DNA of 64,000 nucleotides. It comes from Cytobacillus oceanisediminis (GTDB lineage Bacteria; Bacillota; Bacilli; Bacillales; Cytobacillaceae). The stretch spans positions 3,527,501 through 3,591,500 of the forward strand of contig NZ_CP065511.1 in NCBI RefSeq assembly GCF_022811925.1, in the 5' to 3' direction. The translations under genes and the position numbers were made by a program. The notes beneath the pieces are model-generated. The model made no database searches. It was not told the origin of the DNA and was given only the letters and a program-made list of their open reading frames with translations. Each line of letters begins with the position of its first letter. Positions within the stretch are counted from its first letter, which is position 1. Positions 35,073 through 43,562 of the stretch are shown here, in pieces.

Positions 35073-35918
35073 TTAAAGAAGCGAGTGAACCAAGCTTTGA
35101 GTAAATGGAGCTTGAGGGTCTTCCAGTATTTGATCTGTCAGCCCCTGTTCAATAACCTGTCCTTCCAGCATCACCAATGTTCTGTCGGCGAGCATCCGAA
35201 TAACGCCCAAATCATGTGAAACCAGAACGATACTTATATTCATTTCCCGCTGCAGGCTCTGAATTAAGTCCAAAACGCTTGCCTGTACGGATAGATCCAA
35301 TCCCGTCGTAACCTCATCAAGAAGGAGAATCGGCGGCTGATTAGAAAGTGCCTTGGCAATTTGCACACGCTGCTGCATTCCCCCGGAAAAATTCTTCGGA
35401 GCTTCTTTCCGGCGATGGACAGGAATATTCACCTTGCTGAGCAGCTCTGATCCCCTGGCTTCCATCATTCCCACATTCCTGCTGCCGGCAGCAATCAATT
35501 TTTCGGCAATATTTCCAATCGAAGAAAAGTCGATTTTTAAACCCAATAAAGGGTTTTGATAGACTTTCCCCATTAAATGGTTGCGGATATACCGTTTTTG
35601 CTGGGAAGACTCCTTAAAAAGATTCTTCACCCCATTCTGATAGGAAGAAATATAAGCTTCCCCTGAGGTCGTTTCCTGGTCAAAGTACAGGCATTGCATT
35701 AAGGTGGACTTGCCGCTTCCGCTTTCCCCTACAATCCCAAGCACCTCTCCCGGGTAGACATCGAAGGACACATCCCTGCACGCATACACCGTTCCGCACA
35801 CACTGCAGTAATTTTTGATCAGGGTCACCGCTTCAGGGTTCCTGCAATGATCGCAGCCAGGACCGAATTGCTTGTTTAAGTTTTTAATAGATAAGACCGG
35901 AACCTCAAATTCAGTCAT
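35073..35918 (-). CDS. phnK: C-P lyase complex subunit PhnK, with Cys-rich N-terminal insert
   Basis: The 281-residue ABC-type ATPase has Walker A (GESGSGKST), signature FSGGMQQRVQIAKAL and Walker B (ILLLDEVTTGLDLS). PhnK docks on the PhnGHIJ core. Unlike the 252-residue E. coli protein it has an insert at about residues 18-48 with CDHC and CSVC pairs, a probable zinc ribbon; from memory similar inserts occur in other Gram-positive PhnK proteins. Its ATG overlaps the phnJ stop region (35918/35919). Confidence 0.93.
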   Translation of the reverse strand: MTEFEVPVLSIKNLNKQFGPGCDHCRNPEAVTLIKNYCSVCGTVYACRDVSFDVYPGEVLGIVGESGSGKSTLMQCLYFDQETTSGEAYISSYQNGVKNLFKESSQQKRYIRNHLMGKVYQNPLLGLKIDFSSIGNIAEKLIAAGSRNVGMMEARGSELLSKVNIPVHRRKEAPKNFSGGMQQRVQIAKALSNQPPILLLDEVTTGLDLSVQASVLDLIQSLQREMNISIVLVSHDLGVIRMLADRTLVMLEGQVIEQGLTDQILEDPQAPFTQSLVHSLL

Positions 35919-36773
35919 TTAATTCACTCCTGCCTTTTCAGCTTCGTTTAATATTTCACAGCAATAGCTGGTATCATTGCACTGATAAAACGTCTCTCCC
36001 GTTGCCTCATCGATCAGTTCGTCAAGGAACACTCCCTCAGACCCGCATAATCTGCAGCATTTATCATGAAAGCTTTCCCCTTCAAACGGATAATCTTCAA
36101 AATCCAGGGAAACGATTCTCGTATAGGGTGGAACTGCATATATCTTCTTCTCCCGTCCTGCTCCCAATAAAATAAGTGCTTCGTTTTCATCCATTTTCGG
36201 ATTGTCAAAGCGCGGGATCGGGCTTGGTGCCATTACATAGCGGTCGTGAACCATGACCGGATGATCTGCACCTGTTGTCATGCTTCCGTATTTTATGATC
36301 TGTTCAAAGAGCATGAGCCAGGCACCGCTGTATTCTTTTTCCGCATGCAGCTTTTTCGTTTCATGCTCGCTCGGTTCAAAATAACGGAGCGGTTCAGGAA
36401 GCGGTACCTGCAAAACAAGGATTTGGTCCGTTCTCAGCGGCACCTCAGGAATTCTGTGACGTGATTGGATGATGGTTGCCTGAGAGGTATGGTCCGTTAT
36501 TTGGACATCAGTTGTATCCTTTACAAGCTTTTTAATGCTGACTGCATTGACAGATTCATCTGATCCCTGATCGATCACCTTCAATACATCCTCTTTCCCG
36601 ATCAGTGAGAGTGTCAGCTGCAGGCCTCCTGTCCCCCAGCCTCTTCCAATCGGCATTTCCCTTGATGCAAATGGAACCTGATAACCTGGGATTGCAATCG
36701 CTTTTAATGTGGCTCTTCTAATCTCCCGCTTCGAACCTTCGTCAAAGAAAGCAAAGTTATAGGCGTTATTCAT
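35919..36773 (-). CDS. phnJ: Carbon-phosphorus lyase PhnJ (radical SAM)
   Basis: From ATG 36773 the protein is 284 residues. It cleaves the C-P bond of ribose 1-phosphonate 5-phosphate, giving the hydrocarbon and a cyclic ribose phosphate. The C-terminal Cys set matches PhnJ: CRLC (CxxC) and, 20 or so residues on, CNDTSYC (Cx5C), the cluster ligands and the catalytic Cys. The start has GAGGTG upstream and overlaps the phnI stop; a longer frame to 36803 lacks a site. Confidence 0.96.
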   Translation of the reverse strand: MNNAYNFAFFDEGSKREIRRATLKAIAIPGYQVPFASREMPIGRGWGTGGLQLTLSLIGKEDVLKVIDQGSDESVNAVSIKKLVKDTTDVQITDHTSQATIIQSRHRIPEVPLRTDQILVLQVPLPEPLRYFEPSEHETKKLHAEKEYSGAWLMLFEQIIKYGSMTTGADHPVMVHDRYVMAPSPIPRFDNPKMDENEALILLGAGREKKIYAVPPYTRIVSLDFEDYPFEGESFHDKCCRLCGSEGVFLDELIDEATGETFYQCNDTSYCCEILNEAEKAGVN

Positions 36774-37902
36774 ATGCTTGCACCTCTTCCCGTTCTTCTG
36801 CATTCGCTGCTTTAGTCTTTCTCACACTGTCAAGCTTCGACTGGAACGTTACATAATGCGGCATCTTCAAGTGTGATATAAAGCCAGTTGACTCCACAGA
36901 ATCAATATGGAGGAGGACAAATTCCTCATTATGGCTGGGAAAGCTACTATCAGGATGCTCGAGGCAATTATCCAGAATGCCCATGGCGATCGCTTTCGTC
37001 TCATTCTGTCCGAAACACAATCCATATCCAATTTCAAACTCCAATTCTTTTCTTCCTTTGTCCTTTTCGGTCATGAATGGCATCAGCATTTCTGCTTCTG
37101 TTGCTTTAATCTCGCCAATGTAATATTCATCTTCACCACTGCGGGCTTCATTCGGATGCTCAATATTTATTGGGAGGCTTCCAACTCTCAGCTCTCCGAC
37201 AGTTGGATGGAGAGCACCATATCCTCGGATGACCGCATAGGCGAGTGAAGTAACAGCTCCCGTCTCTCCTCTTGTCAGAATTTGCAGGCGCTGGCTTCTG
37301 CTTGATGGAAACTCAAGGCTTTCCCTTGTCACATCATCAGGCTCAGCATCATTGTTTTCAAGTGGAGGAATCAAGCCTTCTTTCCTCAAATAATCCAGCA
37401 CCTTAGGTAATACAAGATCAAGGTCCTGCTGCAGTTCATCAAATGGGATATTGCCTGAAGCGTAAGATGACAGCCATTCTTTTACCGTTTGTTCAGTTTC
37501 CTTCATTAAATTAAAATCCAGGAGCCGGTGGGTATAGTCGGTTGTAGCGCCAAGGATCTGCCCGCCCGGAATATCCTTGAAGCTGGCTGAAATCCGGCGT
37601 TCAACCTTCATTTCCCCGGTTTCAATGATTTTCGAGCAGTACTTTCTCGGAAGGGTTGAGCGGTATGCGCGAAGCAGGAATACCGCTTCTTCCGGATTTC
37701 CTTCAGCCTGCTTGATCGCTAATGCGGCAAGCTTTTCATCATATAAGCTGCTCTCTGACATCACCTGATCGATTAAGCCTCTCATCCCGCCTTCAATCTG
37801 GCCGGTCTCTAGCACTTGCTCCTTGTGAAGCCTTTCATATTTCAAGCGTTTAATCGACTCTTCAATGGCCTGTGTCCCGCCTTTTACTGCTACATAACCC
37901 AT
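36766..37902 (-). CDS. phnI: C-P lyase core subunit PhnI
   Basis: The 378-residue protein opens MGYVAVKGGTQAIEES, the PhnI signature, and has the central QLLDF/THRLLDF-type helix and RGYGALHPTVGELRVG stretch. PhnI, with PhnG, PhnH and PhnL, transfers the phosphonate onto the ribose of ATP. Overlaps with phnH (13 nt) and phnJ (8 nt) fit the fixed order phnGHIJ. Confidence 0.96.
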   Translation of the reverse strand: MGYVAVKGGTQAIEESIKRLKYERLHKEQVLETGQIEGGMRGLIDQVMSESSLYDEKLAALAIKQAEGNPEEAVFLLRAYRSTLPRKYCSKIIETGEMKVERRISASFKDIPGGQILGATTDYTHRLLDFNLMKETEQTVKEWLSSYASGNIPFDELQQDLDLVLPKVLDYLRKEGLIPPLENNDAEPDDVTRESLEFPSSRSQRLQILTRGETGAVTSLAYAVIRGYGALHPTVGELRVGSLPINIEHPNEARSGEDEYYIGEIKATEAEMLMPFMTEKDKGRKELEFEIGYGLCFGQNETKAIAMGILDNCLEHPDSSFPSHNEEFVLLHIDSVESTGFISHLKMPHYVTFQSKLDSVRKTKAANAEEREEVQAYE

Positions 37903-38510
37903 TCTTTCTCCACCTCCCTGCTTTCTGTTATTTGAGTCGTTCTTGGCAGTGATAAAAGCTGATGATTACGGTCCACGAATACCAGATCAACCCCAGTAGG
38001 ATACTCTTTATTTTTTTCACTTCGTCTTTCAATCCAATTTCCTGTTAGATCTATACTGATTCCGGTGCTTGTTTGAATGCCAGGTCCTTTTAAAAGCAGG
38101 TCATCACCGGCCGTAATCGCTCCTGTTTCTGCTATTATCACTGTGGACTTGTGCGGGTTTGCGAACGTGCCTGGGTTTGCATTTTCAATAGCATCTTCCA
38201 GCGAGCCTTCCCCGGCATCCTTCAGGAGAAATAAATAATCTGCCTGATCCGCTTGCACCGCTTTTGCGAATGTTAATTGATTTATTTCATTTTCAACTGC
38301 TGCAGCATCACTGCCGTACACTTTAAACGTCACCTCAGGATCAAGCAGCGTTAGTGCCAGCAGTAAAATCGAGCTTGAGCAGCCAGCTGTTTTCTCTCCG
38401 TCCAGCATTGCTGCCTCCTTGCCCAGGTCTGATATCAATCCTGGCCTTGAAGTGGAATCGACTAATTTTCTATATACAGCTTGCAGGTCATGAACAACAT
38501 CTAATTTCAA
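37890..38510 (-). CDS. phnH: C-P lyase core subunit PhnH
   Basis: The 206-residue protein matches PhnH: VHDLQAVYRKLVDSTSRPG near the start and VDLVFVDRNHQLLSLPRTT near the end. PhnH is a structural subunit of the core complex. The start is TTG 38510 with GGAGG 8 nt upstream; the gene ends inside phnI. Confidence 0.94.
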   Translation of the reverse strand: MKLDVVHDLQAVYRKLVDSTSRPGLISDLGKEAAMLDGEKTAGCSSSILLLALTLLDPEVTFKVYGSDAAAVENEINQLTFAKAVQADQADYLFLLKDAGEGSLEDAIENANPGTFANPHKSTVIIAETGAITAGDDLLLKGPGIQTSTGISIDLTGNWIERRSEKNKEYPTGVDLVFVDRNHQLLSLPRTTQITESREVEKEWVM

Positions 38511-38528
38511 CGCCTGTTCCTCCTTCTA

Positions 38529-38951
38529 TTAAACATCCATCGTCTCAAAGCTTACTTTTGTTCTTAAAATTTCTTCATTCTTTGCTTTTCTTTTCTGTTC
38601 TATATAGTACTTTTCAATTTCGAGTATCCCGGCCCATGGTTTGGTTTCGGGAAGATCCCCGAGAAATGCAGCGTCAATCACGGCAAGATGATAAGCCAGA
38701 TCTGAATGATCACCTTTCACAATCCCTATACCGATCTTTCCTTCCACCTTAACCTTGCATTCTGTAACGAGCACTTCTCCTAAATAAAACAGGCTTTTCC
38801 TGGAAGTCTCCCGAACCTTTAACATCACAAGTCCATGTTCCGGCTCCTGTAAAACAGAAACTGAATAGTTTTGTTCAATTTCATTCGCTAAAGATTTTGC
38901 CAATTCATGTGAACCTTCAATCAAAATTTCTGTACGCTGTTTTCTTTTCAC
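38529..38951 (-). CDS. phnG: C-P lyase core subunit PhnG
   Basis: The 140-residue protein matches PhnG: VMLKVRETSRKSLFYLGEVLVTECKV and GIGIVKGDH. PhnG and PhnI form the heart of the core complex. The start is GTG 38951, 7 nt after GGAGG. It is the first gene after the PhoP-box/palindrome promoter region at 38994-39038, so the C-P lyase and transport genes probably form one long transcript from here to 29448. Confidence 0.93.
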   Translation of the reverse strand: MKRKQRTEILIEGSHELAKSLANEIEQNYSVSVLQEPEHGLVMLKVRETSRKSLFYLGEVLVTECKVKVEGKIGIGIVKGDHSDLAYHLAVIDAAFLGDLPETKPWAGILEIEKYYIEQKRKAKNEEILRTKVSFETMDV

Positions 38952-38993
38952 CTTTTGGCCTCCATCTGTTTTTGTTCTGCACCTTAAATCTAT

Positions 38994-39038
38994 CTTGTTG
39001 CCAAGCTGGCAGATGTAAAAGAAGTGTAAATTATGTAA
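38994..39038 (-). promoter_or_regulatory. phnG promoter region: PhoP-like boxes and palindrome
   Basis: On the minus strand three TTACA-type boxes (at 39038, 39029 and 39018 going down, spaced 9 and 11 bp) are followed after 7-8 nt by the palindrome CTTGGCAACAAG (39005-38994). Bacillus PhoP binds TT(A/C/T)ACA direct repeats about 11 bp apart. The palindrome is a candidate PhnF operator because it recurs, in the same arrangement, before the PHP-domain gene. Confidence 0.7.
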
Positions 39039-39074
39039 GAGTTTTATTAACCTGATATTTGCTCCAAAGCCAAT

Positions 39075-39776
39075 TTATATTAAATAAGTAAAGCAATCGC
39101 TTCTATATTTGATTCTCGAGAATTCCAATACTGTTCCCGACTCCTTGTCCATACAGAGGGACTCCAGGAGCAGAAGCGGAATTAAACTCGAGCATTGCAG
39201 AATTTTTCGTTCAGATTCAATCGAAAAAACCACACTCAGCTGACTTTGGCCTGAAGTGAACTCTTTATAGCCATGCGTTTTGTAATAATGAAAAATAGAG
39301 GTGATTCCTGGTCCATCCCCATCAATTTGCGGAAAAACAGATTTGGCTGCATAAGATGTATGCAAGGCAATCGGGCAGCCGTCCACGATTCTTAATCTTG
39401 AAATTTTATAGACTTCATCCTGCGGATTTACTTTTAACGAATGATAGATATCAGATTCATAGGAGATTTTTTCAAAGCCAATATTCTCCGACCTGAAGTC
39501 ATATTCAAGCTCCTTCATCTTTTCACTAAAGCTGATATCCCCTGTTAAAATCAGCGGAATCTGCTGCTTCCTATTTTGGACATAACTGCCCCTTCCCTGC
39601 TTTGAAAAAATGAACCCCAGATCCTGCAATTGTTCATACGCTTTCCGTACAACCATCCTTGGAATCCTATATTGATCTGCAAGCTCATTCTCAGAAGGAA
39701 GTTTTTCATTTGGTTTGTACTTCCCTTCCTTTATTTGTGTAATCAGCTCATCTACCAGCATCATTTTTTCACTCAT
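39075..39776 (-). CDS. phnF: GntR-family regulator PhnF (HutC subfamily)
   Basis: From ATG 39776 the protein is 233 residues: a winged helix (residues 5-70, KLPSENELADQYRIPRMVVRKAYEQL) and a UTRA ligand-binding domain (to the end). PhnF represses phosphonate genes in other bacteria. It lies between the hexapeptide transferase gene, from which a strong terminator separates it, and phnG, and so has its own promoter. A G-run lies about 10 nt before the ATG; a longer start at 39809 is possible but has no better site. Confidence 0.85.
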   Translation of the reverse strand: MSEKMMLVDELITQIKEGKYKPNEKLPSENELADQYRIPRMVVRKAYEQLQDLGFIFSKQGRGSYVQNRKQQIPLILTGDISFSEKMKELEYDFRSENIGFEKISYESDIYHSLKVNPQDEVYKISRLRIVDGCPIALHTSYAAKSVFPQIDGDGPGITSIFHYYKTHGYKEFTSGQSQLSVVFSIESERKILQCSSLIPLLLLESLCMDKESGTVLEFSRIKYRSDCFTYLI

Positions 39777-39874
39777 ACAGGCGGCGCCCCTTTCGAAATC
39801 CAGAAACAATTTAAGTCTAAAGAATGAATTTAAATGGAAAGTTACGTAATTGTAATTTTTTTATGAATATAAAA

Positions 39875-39904
39875 AAGACCCAATCTTTTTGGTGACTGGG
39901 TCTT
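39875..39904 (-). terminator. Terminator after the hexapeptide transferase gene
   Basis: AAGACCCA (39875-39882) pairs with TGGGTCTT (39897-39904); on the minus strand TTTTTTATATTC follows. It separates the PHP/transferase pair from phnF. Confidence 0.9.
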
Positions 39905-39917
39905 TGTAAGTCTGTAT

Positions 39918-40553
39918 TTAGCTTCCAAATTTCCTGATAAAACCTTCCGTATCATTTAATTCTTCAAAATGGGCTTCAAGCTTCTCCCTTGGCCAATCCC
40001 ACCACGCAATTTCAAACAGTTTATCAGCTGTCTTTTCAGAAAACCTTCTTTTTAATGGCTTTGCCGGCACGCCCGCTGCAATCGTATAGGGTTCAACATC
40101 CTTTGTAACGACAGCCCCGGAACCGATGACTGCCCCCGTGCCAATTTCGACACCCTTCATGATGATTGCACCGTGCCCAATCCATACATCATGGCCTATT
40201 TTAACCCGGTTTGTACGGCGCCAATCAAAAAATTCAAGATCATCCTGATTGCCGAAGCCATAGTCGACTTTCCGATAGGTCATATGATGCTGGGTCACCC
40301 GGTCCATCGGATGCTGAACAGGATTAATGCATGCATGAGAAGCAATGGAACAGAACTTACCGATTTCAGTATAGTTGACAGTCACATCATCCATTGTATA
40401 AGTGTAGTCGCCAAATTTCGATTCGATAATTTTATTTCTTTCTCCGATTGACGTCCATTCTCCCGCATAGCTGTCAATGATGAAGCTGGAATGATGTACA
40501 GCAGGAGAAACAGAGAGCTTTTCATCCTTTTTTGGTTTAAAAATCATTGACAT
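39918..40553 (-). CDS. Hexapeptide-repeat acetyltransferase of phosphonate operons
   Basis: The 211-residue protein is a left-handed beta-helix transferase ([52 protein letters not shown]) resembling chloramphenicol/virginiamycin acetyltransferases. A distinct branch occurs specifically in phosphonate operons. It may acetylate aminoalkylphosphonates or otherwise protect against a toxic phosphonate; this is inference. It follows the PHP gene by 32 bp and ends at a strong terminator. Confidence 0.85.
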   Translation of the reverse strand: MSMIFKPKKDEKLSVSPAVHHSSFIIDSYAGEWTSIGERNKIIESKFGDYTYTMDDVTVNYTEIGKFCSIASHACINPVQHPMDRVTQHHMTYRKVDYGFGNQDDLEFFDWRRTNRVKIGHDVWIGHGAIIMKGVEIGTGAVIGSGAVVTKDVEPYTIAAGVPAKPLKRRFSEKTADKLFEIAWWDWPREKLEAHFEELNDTEGFIRKFGS

Positions 40554-40585
40554 GTGCTTATCCCACTCCTTTATTAATGTGGCGC

Positions 40586-41452
40586 CTATAATCGCTGGCT
40601 TTTCAGTCTCTGCCGTCTTGCAGCTAATTCATGCACTCTCTCCACACCAGGAGACATGCTTCCAAGCACTACCGGTTTCTCGCCGTATGCACCATGAAAG
40701 TCGGATCCTCCAGTCATGATTAATCCATATTGTATGGCCAGTTTCCTTGCCATTTCTTCATGCTGTCCGCTGTGAAGGGGGTGCCAGACTTCTATCCCCT
40801 GCAGGCCGGCTTCAACCAGCTCAGGCACCTTTTCAAAGTTCCCGTATTGGCCAGGGTGGGCAAGTACGGGAACACCGCCTGCTTCAAGAATTGCCTCAAC
40901 AGCAAGCCTCGCATCCACATATTCCATCGGGATAAAAGCCACTCCTTTCGATTCTCCATTTTGACCGCGGCTAAATAATTTTTTATAAAGTGAACCGTAA
41001 ATGGAATCAGCATATCCAGCCTCTATAAGGGCTGCCATGATATGCTGTTTATAAACTCCGGTTCCACCCTCAGAAAGCTCCAGACAGCGCTCCCATGTAA
41101 TGCTGTATCCTGCTGAAATCAGCCTTTGAACCATTTCCACCGAAAGCTTATGCCTCCGCTCAATGATCGGCTGGCACAGCTTTTCAATTGCCTTATGCCC
41201 AGGTTCAATAAAATAGCCCAGAATGTGAACCCGGCGTCCCCTGTCAAAGTCAAAAGCAGAAATTTCAATACCGGGGATCACCTCTACTCCATACCTCTTT
41301 CCTCGCTCAATTGCTTCCTGCAGCCCTTTTGTCGTGTCATGGTTCGTAATGGCCAAGTATGAAACCTCATTGGCAATGGCCAGATTCAATACCTCATCAA
41401 TCGATAGCGGGCAATCAGAAACATTCGTATGGCAATGCAGCTCTGCTTTCAT
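40586..41452 (-). CDS. PHP-domain phosphoesterase (PhnPP-like)
   Basis: From ATG 41452 (7 nt after GGAGG) the protein is 288 residues: a PHP fold with metal ligands in [35 protein letters not shown] and [11 protein letters not shown] proteins in phosphonate operons (PhnPP) hydrolyse the cyclic ribose phosphate that C-P lyase produces, a step done by PhnP in E. coli. No phnP or phnN is present in this window, which supports that role. Its promoter carries PhoP-like boxes. Confidence 0.82.
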   Translation of the reverse strand: MKAELHCHTNVSDCPLSIDEVLNLAIANEVSYLAITNHDTTKGLQEAIERGKRYGVEVIPGIEISAFDFDRGRRVHILGYFIEPGHKAIEKLCQPIIERRHKLSVEMVQRLISAGYSITWERCLELSEGGTGVYKQHIMAALIEAGYADSIYGSLYKKLFSRGQNGESKGVAFIPMEYVDARLAVEAILEAGGVPVLAHPGQYGNFEKVPELVEAGLQGIEVWHPLHSGQHEEMARKLAIQYGLIMTGGSDFHGAYGEKPVVLGSMSPGVERVHELAARRQRLKSQRL

Positions 41453-41483
41453 TTTCATTCCTCCTAATGATAGCCTTTTTTAC

Positions 41484-41547
41484 TAGAATAACTTGGTGCC
41501 AAGCCAGATAGGTTAATGGGGTGTAAATTTCTGTTAAGATTATGTAA
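41484..41547 (-). promoter_or_regulatory. PHP-gene promoter: four PhoP-like boxes and palindrome
   Basis: On the minus strand TTACAT, TTAACA, TTACAC and TTAACC lie at about 41547, 41537, 41526 and 41516, 10-11 bp apart, an almost ideal PhoP binding array. After 8 nt comes CTTGGCACCAAG (41503-41492), then a possible -10 (TATTCT, 41489-41484). The palindrome would overlap the polymerase site, suiting a repressor such as PhnF. Confidence 0.75.
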
Positions 41548-41603
41548 TTCTCATTTTTCAGTTTAGTGGAACTGCCTTATTAAAAGCCCGGCATTAAAGC
41601 AAC

Positions 41604-41723
41604 TGACCGATATATTGGAAAATTGACCGATATACTTAAAAATTGACCGATATATCGGGAAAGTGACTGATATATGCTATTTCTGACCGATAAACTTCCG
41701 AAAGTAGCCGATATCCCTATTTT
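41604..41723. repeat. 20-bp tandem array, TGACCGATA family, copy 2
   Basis: Units begin at 41604, 41624, 41644, 41664, 41684 and (degenerate) 41704: exact 20-bp period, six copies. The conserved half is TGACCGATATA and the other half varies. It is the same repeat as at 23459-23579, 18 kb away, between tatA and the PHP promoter. Confidence 0.9.
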
Positions 41724-41811
41724 TACTAGACTAGATGACGTAACAAACGTCTTTTTTAACGAAGAATTTAAGAAAAAACAGGAAGACAGCTATTTTTCAA
41801 AAAAATCTTCA

Positions 41812-41845
41812 CGAAATAGGGCCAACTTCAAAAAAGCAGGCCCAT
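41812..41845 (-). terminator. Possible terminator after tatA
   Basis: GGGCC (41819-41823) pairs with GGCCC (41839-41843) around a 15-nt loop; TATTTC follows on the minus strand. The stem is short, so confidence is moderate. Confidence 0.5.
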
Positions 41846-41855
41846 TTCTGTTTTG

Positions 41856-42041
41856 TTATTTAGTTTTGCTGCTGTCTTCCTGGTTCTCTGACAGCAATTC
41901 TTTTGTTGAGCTTTTAAATTCCCTCAAAGTCGAGCCGAATGCTCGGCCAATTTCCGGCAGCTTTGATGGACCGAAAATGATAAGTGCGATAACTAATACT
42001 AATATTAGTCCAGGTATACCTATATTTTGCAGCATGTTCAT
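41856..42041 (-). CDS. tatA: Twin-arginine translocase subunit TatA
   Basis: The 61-residue protein has the TatA plan: one N-terminal membrane helix ([17 protein letters not shown]), the [14 protein letters not shown] hinge, an amphipathic helix ([13 protein letters not shown]) and a charged tail. TatA forms the pore for folded Tat substrates with TatC, which is not in this window. Directly upstream are two phosphoesterase genes with Tat signals, recalling the phoD-tatAd-tatCd arrangement of B. subtilis; this TatA may serve them. Confidence 0.93.
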   Translation of the reverse strand: MNMLQNIGIPGLILVLVIALIIFGPSKLPEIGRAFGSTLREFKSSTKELLSENQEDSSKTK

Positions 42042-42074
42042 CCCTCCTGCTGAGTTTGTTACTAATCGTCTTTA

Positions 42075-43484
42075 TCAAACGGGATTTGCGGCAGCAGCCA
42101 TTGTTTTCGTCTTCCCTAAAGCTCTCAAAGGCTTCTTACATACATTCCCATAAGCATCCAGTGCATGCACCTCAATTTGATAGGCTGTATTTGCCTGTAA
42201 TCCTTCAATTGTTAATGTTAACGGGTTTGGCACAGGATCTTTATAGAATTCCGAGAAAGCAAGAAATTCCTTCACGACTTCCTCTGAATTTGCATGTCTT
42301 GCCACTACCTTGTAGTCATGAACCAGCAGGTCATCCTTCGCTTGCGTAAACATAATGGCCATGCCAGTGGCTGATGTCATTTCATGATTAATGGAAAGCA
42401 TCGCATCTTTTGTAAAAAAAGGCGCTTTCATATCTCTGTCTTCTGTGTAAGTAAATTTCCGCTTATTTGCCGGATAGTTTATTTCAAATGGCTCTCCTGT
42501 CCAATCATTATGATGAATATCGCGGCGCCTAATCAGCACCTTATTATTATAGACTTCTACAACTAATGCCTGATTCAGGACATCTGCACCTTCAGGCACT
42601 TCCCCTTGAATTCTGCCGGCATCCAGCCACAAATAGGCACCAGTTGATGTTCCAATTGAAGTAAAATCCTTCTGGTGAATGATTCTCGGGTCATCAAGAG
42701 GATAGTGCGTATGACCGGAAAATGAGATGACTTGCGGATATTCCTTTAAAGTGTTGTAAAAAAGGTCTCTATTTTGAGTAAAGCCCCATTCGCTTCCATA
42801 AACCGTCCCTTTAATCGGCTGATGGTGAAAGACAAAAATTGGCTTTTTCCAATCATCTTCATGCGCAATCTTCAGCTTCTCACCCAGCCAATTAATTTGT
42901 TCAACGGAAAAGGTGCCCTCTGTTAATCCATCTTCTGTTCCCAGAATGATAAAATGGTAGCCTTTGATTACCTTGTGATAGTAGATAGATTCCATGCCTG
43001 TTTTTGCCAGGAATCGCTTTTGTGCATCTGCTGCAGATAAGCCATTCCAATAGTCATGATTCCCTATAGAAAACATGGAAACGGCACCTGGCTGTTTGTG
43101 GACATTATAAGCTGACATAAACTTATCGAATTCGGATGCATATCCATAATCTGTTAAATCTCCCACAACCAAAAAAGCATCCTGCTTCGGAATAGCCTTA
43201 TTTAGTTGTTCTAAAGTTGTTATAAACTTTTCAAGTGTTTTATTGCTGCTGTTATGGATATGGATGTCACTAATAACAGGGAAAACTAAATCCGGTTTCT
43301 TGCCAGCAGAGTTCATGATCGAAGCAGAAGAGGCAGCACTTGCTGTAATTAAATTAAAAGAGTTGGCAAGAGATAATCCAATTGTTGCACTGGCAGCTAA
43401 GGTAGTTTTCTGCAAAAAAGCACGGCGATCCATTTCTTTTATAAATATATTTCCATCTTTTTGTCCAGTCCGATTATCTTTCAT
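42075..43484 (-). CDS. Secreted metallophosphoesterase with Tat signal
   Basis: The 469-residue protein carries a twin-arginine signal (DRRAFLQKTTLAASATIGLSL, residues 19-39). The calcineurin-like metal site is visible: VISDIHIH, VVGDLTDYG, GNHDYW, FHHQPI and SGHTHYPL. It should be exported folded and act on phosphate esters outside the cell. A C-terminal fibronectin-like segment (TLTIEGLQANTAYQIEVHALD) may bind other partners. It follows the other phosphoesterase by 78 bp and precedes tatA by 33 bp. Confidence 0.88.
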   Translation of the reverse strand: MKDNRTGQKDGNIFIKEMDRRAFLQKTTLAASATIGLSLANSFNLITASAASSASIMNSAGKKPDLVFPVISDIHIHNSSNKTLEKFITTLEQLNKAIPKQDAFLVVGDLTDYGYASEFDKFMSAYNVHKQPGAVSMFSIGNHDYWNGLSAADAQKRFLAKTGMESIYYHKVIKGYHFIILGTEDGLTEGTFSVEQINWLGEKLKIAHEDDWKKPIFVFHHQPIKGTVYGSEWGFTQNRDLFYNTLKEYPQVISFSGHTHYPLDDPRIIHQKDFTSIGTSTGAYLWLDAGRIQGEVPEGADVLNQALVVEVYNNKVLIRRRDIHHNDWTGEPFEINYPANKRKFTYTEDRDMKAPFFTKDAMLSINHEMTSATGMAIMFTQAKDDLLVHDYKVVARHANSEEVVKEFLAFSEFYKDPVPNPLTLTIEGLQANTAYQIEVHALDAYGNVCKKPLRALGKTKTMAAAANPV

Positions 43485-43562
43485 GATTTATAAACTCCTT
43501 CTCCCATTTTTCCAGACTCCTCTTAACACAGTCCCTTATAAACACCAGAGGCCTGCTTTAGC

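Larger units (their letters stand above)
41453..41855. other. Intergenic region with promoter, 20-bp array and weak terminator
   Basis: About 400 bp without a gene: the PhoP-box promoter of the PHP gene (41484-41547), the second TGACCGATA array (41604-41723) and a hairpin after tatA (41812-41845). Apart from these the sequence is AT-rich and featureless. Confidence 0.65.
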
